Below are positions 60,197 to 64,000 of a stretch of 64,000 nt of DNA, piece after piece (positions within the stretch are counted from its first letter, which is position 1; each line of letters opens with the position of its first letter). The stretch covers positions 54,937,743 to 55,001,742 of the forward strand of contig OZ020589.1 in assembly GCA_963971535.1 (NCBI GenBank), written 5' to 3'. This DNA is from Notolepis coatsorum (taxonomy: Eukaryota > Chordata > Actinopteri > Aulopiformes > Paralepididae). The notes under the pieces are model-generated. The model worked only from the letters and a program-made list of their open reading frames with translations, searched no databases and was not told the DNA's origin. The translations under genes were made by a program, and so were the position numbers.

Positions 60197-60425
60197 AAAC
60201 CATTTATTTGTTGCTTATTAAAGTCCTTAAAGTCACTAAAAAAAATGTAAAGTCCTTAATTAAACCATTTATTTGTTGCTTTAGGACTTTAAACCATTTA
60301 TTTGTTGCTTTAGGACTTTAAACCATTTATTTGTTGCTTTAAGATTTTAAACCATTTATTTGTTGCTTATTAAGGACTTTAAACCATTTATTTGTTGCTT
60401 TAAGACTTTAAACCATTTATGTGTT
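60197..60425. repeat. About 30-bp minisatellite (AAACCATTTATTTGTTGCTT)
   Basis: About seven imperfect copies; units carry AGGACTTT, AAGATTTT or TATTAAGGACTTT spacers. Confidence 0.88.
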
Positions 60426-60430
60426 TACCA

Positions 60431-60454
60431 AACACACACACACACACGCACACA

Positions 60455-60514
<60 letters not shown>

Positions 60515-60530
60515 CCCTAACCCTAACCCT
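60431..60530. repeat. CA/CACG repeat ending in telomere-like motif
   Basis: CA units, then about fifteen GCAC units, then CA units and CCCTAACCCTAACCCT at 60515-60530, 2.7 copies of the vertebrate telomere hexamer. Confidence 0.9.
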
Positions 60531-60879
60531 GGGACTCAGGCCCCGTTTAGACGGAAACGCTAGCAGGTGAATCCGCAAAAATATTTTTACGGATGTGCCT
60601 TTCGTTTATACGGAAACTGCGTTTTTACGGGGTGAAAAAAAAGTGAGACTACCTTCCAGGGTGGAATTCCTAGAAACGCAAAAGCTTTGCGCTCTCGTCT
60701 AAACTGTTAAACCGTATAAATCTGTTGAAACGATGACGAAAGGGTTGTCACGGCTCTGGTCGCGCGTACTGCTTACGTCACAGGTAGCAGGTATGCGCCA
60801 GTAGCCGAGACGTAAACAAAGCAAGTATGTCTGACTATATCAACGGAGATCACCTGAAGGCTACATTGGCAGTACTTTT

Positions 60880-60958
60880 AACCCTTTCACTGCCACACGA
60901 CAGAAGGTTAACCCTTTACTATCACACAACCGGCTGTCGTGTGGCAGTGAAAGGGTTA
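60880..60958. repeat. 30-bp minisatellite unit, inverted pair
   Basis: AACCCTTTCACTGCCACACG on the left faces its reverse complement on the right (CGTGTGGCAGTGAAAGGGTT) across about 37 bases. It is the same unit as at 20755 and 62238. Confidence 0.85.
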
Positions 60959-61199
60959 AATACACAAGAATCTGTCCCACGGCGTGAGTGGACCCACTGT
61001 CTGTGAGTGACTCTGATTTGGTCCAATCACATTCCCCATCCACAGTCTGCGAATCAAGGGTTAAGTACTTCTATTCTATTCACATAATACGCCTACTTCA
61101 TATATCTACTCCATTCACATATATGCCTACCACTTGTATCTATTGCTATGTCCGCCTACTACAATCTCATGAGCTGTCTAACGCCTGTCCCGTCTCCCT

Positions 61200-61485
61200 G
61201 TCTCCCTATGACTTGCTGTCCTGGAGTGTTGACCGGAGTGTTGGACGTCCCGTGACGAAGGCCGGGAGATTGCGACCCCCTCTGCCTGCCCCCCTGTCTC
61301 CGGAGGTCTCGTAGTGGTGACCGGAGTGCCGGATGTCCCGCGATAATGTCGGGGAGTTCGCAACCCTCTCTGCGCCGCCCCCTATCTCCCTGTCTCCGGC
61401 TGTCCCTGAGCAACGACCGGAGTGTTAAATGTCCCTTGACTAAGACGGGGAGGACGTGACCCTCTTTGCGCCGCCCTTGTGCCTC
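61200..61485. repeat. About 100-bp tandem repeat, three diverged copies
   Basis: Each copy has GACCGGAGTG...ATGTCCC or ACGTCCC, then GGGGAG and a C-rich CTGCGCCGCC or CTGCCTGCCC stretch and CTGTCTCC. Confidence 0.7.
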
Positions 61486-61580
61486 AAATAGATTCGCTAT
61501 CAGCTCTATCTTTAATCTTTCAAAATGTTCAGTTGCTATCGCTATTAGCTCTATCTTTAATTTTTCAAAATGTACAGTTG
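61486..61580. repeat. 45-bp tandem duplication
   Basis: The segment AGCTCTATCTTTAATCTTTC with AAAATGTTCAGTTGCTAT occurs twice with few changes. Confidence 0.8.
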
Positions 61581-61689
61581 CTATTGCATGCACTCATCTG
61601 TGTTCCTCTACACACATGAGTGCATGCTTACCAACTGTCCGTCTGCAACACTACTATCACCAACATCTAAGAAGGGAGATCCCCCCTTG

Positions 61690-61982
61690 AATGGCCCTTC
61701 TAAGGTTTCTCTCCTCCACACTGCCTGTGGAGCTTTTTTCCCTATTGTTAGGTTTTAGTGAGTTTTTCCTTACCTTCGCGTGGGGTATGTCTGGGAGTGC
61801 TTGCATTCTTTCATTTATTTGCATTCATCTAAAAATGTTTGCACCTTATGGTGTTCTTGTTCTGTTCTTGACTTGTTGTTATGTTTTCTTCTTGACTTGT
61901 TTAAAGAAGATCTGTACGGCCCATGGGGACATTAACGTGTGTTGTCGGGCCCTATAAATAAATTTGATTTGATTTGATTTGA
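61690..61982 (+). mobile_element. LINE/SINE-like 3' end with TTGAT tail
   Basis: It ends GGGCCCTATAAATAAA then four TTGAT units. The simple tail marks a non-LTR retroelement terminus inside the composite TIR element. No coding part recognised. Confidence 0.5.
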
Positions 61983-62237
61983 TCAGAGGCAGAGTAGGGT
62001 GGGTCTTCACAGCACGTCATGTGACATATGCGCCAATCGTGTGACAGCGGTTCTCCGTCGTTACAGCCTCGTCTGCACAGAGAATTCCACCCCAAAACGC
62101 TCGTCTAAACGCAAAATTAAAAGTGAAACCGCAAGATGACTTTTGCAGTTTCTGTTCACAAAACGCTTGTCTAAACGTAGCCTCAGTCTTGCTTTAGGTG
62201 TTTTGGACTACAACACTGGTAATTGGGTATTTGGGGT

Positions 62238-62735
62238 TTAACCCTTTCACTACCAGACTACAGAAGGTGAACCCTTTCACTAACACACTACAGAAGGTTA
62301 ACCCTTTCACTACCACACTACAGAAGGTTAACCCTTTCACTACCACACTACAGAAGGTTAACCATTTCACCACCACACTACAGAAGGTTAACCTTTCACC
62401 ACCACACTACAGAAGGTTAACCTTTCACTACCACACTACAGAAGGTTAACCTTTCACTACCACACTACAGGTTAACCTTTCATTACCACACTACAGAAGG
62501 TTAACCTTTCACTACCACACACAGAAGGTTAGCCCTTTCACTACCACACTACAGAAGGTTAACCCTTTCACTACCACACTACAGAAGGTTAACCCTTTCA
62601 CTACCACACTACAGAAGGTTAACCCTTTCACTACCACACTACAGAAGGTTAACCCTTTCACTACCACACTACAGGTTAACCTTTCACTACCACACTACAG
62701 AAGGTTAACCCTTTCACTACCACACTACAGAAGGT
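62238..62735. repeat. 30-bp minisatellite (about 17 copies)
   Basis: Direct copies with AACCCTTTCACTACCACACT and ACAGAAGG. Some units lose one C (AACCTTTC) or the AGAAGG part. It is the same repeat family as in receptor intron 2. Confidence 0.93.
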
Positions 62736-63139
62736 TATATACTCGTACTGGAATCGCGTCCTGCTCTTACGCCATACTGAGATATACCTCATCTCATGTA
62801 CCTAGTGTACTCCATCAACGAATAAAAAACAAATACACCCAGCACCTGCCAGGCCTCGCCCTAGTGACGTACTATATAGTACTAGGCATGGTCACCACTC
62901 GCTCTTCCTCTATTTTCGTTTCCATCATAGCGGATGCGTGCACCCTATGCAACTAGTTGTTGCATAGGGTTTAGAGAAATTGCGTAATATTGAGTGCTTA
63001 CCGGAGATTTGCTTACCCCTGGAATCTTCGGGGCATGTTCCAACGACACGTCGGGTCTATTCTGATGTTTCCTCGTCTTGTGGCAGCAGATCGAGGGACA
63101 GCATGCAAGGTTTGGCTATCGAGCCGGCTCGTACACAGA
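62736..63139. other. Gap with a short hairpin, no gene recognised
   Basis: A perfect inverted repeat CCCTATGCAA / TTGCATAGGG at about 62943-62970 encloses seven bases. No reading frame with a known domain. Confidence 0.4.
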
Positions 63140-63147
63140 TAGGCCCT

Positions 63148-64000
63148 GTGTTTCAAGTTCAAGTTTCAAGTTCAAGTTTCTTTAATATTTGTCATACAGA
63201 AGTACAGAATACTTTTATACAAAATGCTTCTTACTGTTACGCTCCAGAGACTGCGCAAGACAAGATAAGTATGAAATAAAATAACATAGTAAAATTAGAA
63301 GTAAAAAAAATGAGGTCACAGTGTTCAGTTTAGACATATGTACAATGTTCGATGCAGAATAGACGTAGTTACCATACAATATACAATACTGTGCAGTGTA
63401 CTAATATACAATACTATATAGTGCAAGGCAGAAATGGGACGAGGTGCAATTTAGGTACAATTCACAGTAGGTGTACGAGTTGTAGTGCAAATCCTTTATC
63501 AATAAATATAAAGTGTAAAGTGTGTTTGTGTGATCTAAAGTGTGGAGAGTGGGTGCTGCAGTGTGTTGTTTGTTTGAGTGAGTGTGTGCGTGTGGGTGTG
63601 TGTGCTGTGTGCATTTGATGGTTGTTGCATAGTGTTTATTGTTCGTTTAGCAGCCTGATGGCCTGGGGATAGAAGCTTCTTCTGAGTCTTTCTGTGCTCG
63701 CCTTAAGACTCCGGTATCGCTTGCCTGACCGCAGCAGTTCAAAGAGGCAGTTGTTCGGGTGGCTCGAGTCCTTAATAATTCTCTTAGCCTTCCCCTTGCA
63801 CCGCTTGTTGTAAATGTTCTGGAAGGTGGGAAGCCCCCCTCCAATTGTGCGTTCGGCTGAACGTGTCACTCTTTGTAGTCTGCTACGGTCTTGTGCAGTG
63901 CTATTCCCAAACCAGGAGGTGATGTTGCCGGTCAGGATGCTCTCTATTGTACATGAGTAGAAGTTCCTAAGGATCTTCTGACTGACTTGGAACTTCCTTA
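63148..64000 (-). mobile_element. Rex1-like LINE, 3' part, runs off the window
   Basis: On the minus strand the RT C-terminus ([20 protein letters not shown] then [16 protein letters not shown]) ends near 63636, followed by a 3' UTR with an ACTTGAAACTTGAA tail at about 63148-63185. It is a close relative of the element at 14833-18246, in the opposite orientation 45 kb away. Confidence 0.85.
63636..64000 (-). pseudogene. Rex1-like RT C-terminus (partial)
   Basis: Open from 63869 to the stop at 63636. Upstream the equivalent of [15 protein letters not shown] is present (GTAGTCTGCTACGGTC on plus), as are parts of the thumb up to the window edge. Whether upstream frames are whole cannot be judged from 0.36 kb. 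Confidence 0.75.

Larger units (their letters stand above)
60533..62188. mobile_element. Candidate TIR element with later insertions
   Basis: The left end GACTCAGGCCCCGTTTAGAC and the reverse complement of the right end GACTGAGGCTACGTTTAGAC match at 17 of 20 bases. Subterminal GTCTAAACG motifs recur at both ends. No clear target duplication is visible. The middle holds unrelated repeats, so the original MITE was probably short. Confidence 0.55.

Noticed and set aside
60533..62188. Firm hAT assignment of the TIR-bounded composite
   Set aside because: No 8-bp duplication could be seen at its edges, so it is left as a candidate.

Overview
The window looks like teleost fish genomic DNA. It carries fish-type NLR leucine-rich-repeat exons of 174/177 bp, Rex1-like and L2-like LINEs, chromodomain Ty3/Gypsy elements, a Gmr1-like element with a SCAN-like gag, hAT relics, and very dense micro- and minisatellites. 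There are no bacterial operons, rRNA, tRNA or CRISPR arrays. Most of the DNA is transposable element; host coding sequence is a few small exons. All family names come from motif recognition without database search. LAYOUT. 1-3815: on the minus strand, the 5' part of a Gypsy chromovirus copy with an open gag, then a 5'-truncated non-LTR retrotransposon fragment flanked by direct repeats of about 450 bp. 3816-11903: the LRR-exon part of an NLR-type immune gene on the plus strand, with an L2-like LINE in an intron, five near-identical exon+intron units of about 918 bp, a broken sixth, and a different terminal LRR exon. 11904-18451: no recognised gene; an inverted repeat around a TATA-like site, then a Rex1-like LINE split by a hAT element with a perfect 8-bp target duplication. 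18452-59248: four phase-compatible exons of a class I cytokine receptor, best matched from memory to IL-12 receptor beta 1. Its third intron is about 36.7 kb and is filled mainly by three nested LTR elements. NESTING of 22.7-58.5 kb. An outer LTR element (LTRs about 22741-24666 and 34800-58458) was entered twice. Its internal region received a Gmr1-like element (25045-33350, TSD TAAT). Its right-hand LTR received a 22.7-kb tandem Gypsy array (35600-58267, TSD GAAAT). The array has five LTRs and four internal regions in an A-B-A-B order. The left-hand outer LTR still shows the empty target site. 59249-64000: downstream intron or flank with LINE 3' ends, GA/CACG repeats, minisatellites, a TIR-bounded composite element and a minus-strand Rex1-like LINE running off the edge. 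HOW IT WORKS TOGETHER. The two host loci are immune-type: an intracellular sensor with an exon array, and a cytokine receptor. The retroelements mostly share inactivating breaks. Copy A of the Gypsy array keeps an 898-codon RT-RNase H-integrase-chromodomain frame. The Gypsy primer-binding site is complementary to the predicted 5' end of its own transcript, which suggests Tf1/sushi-type self-priming.
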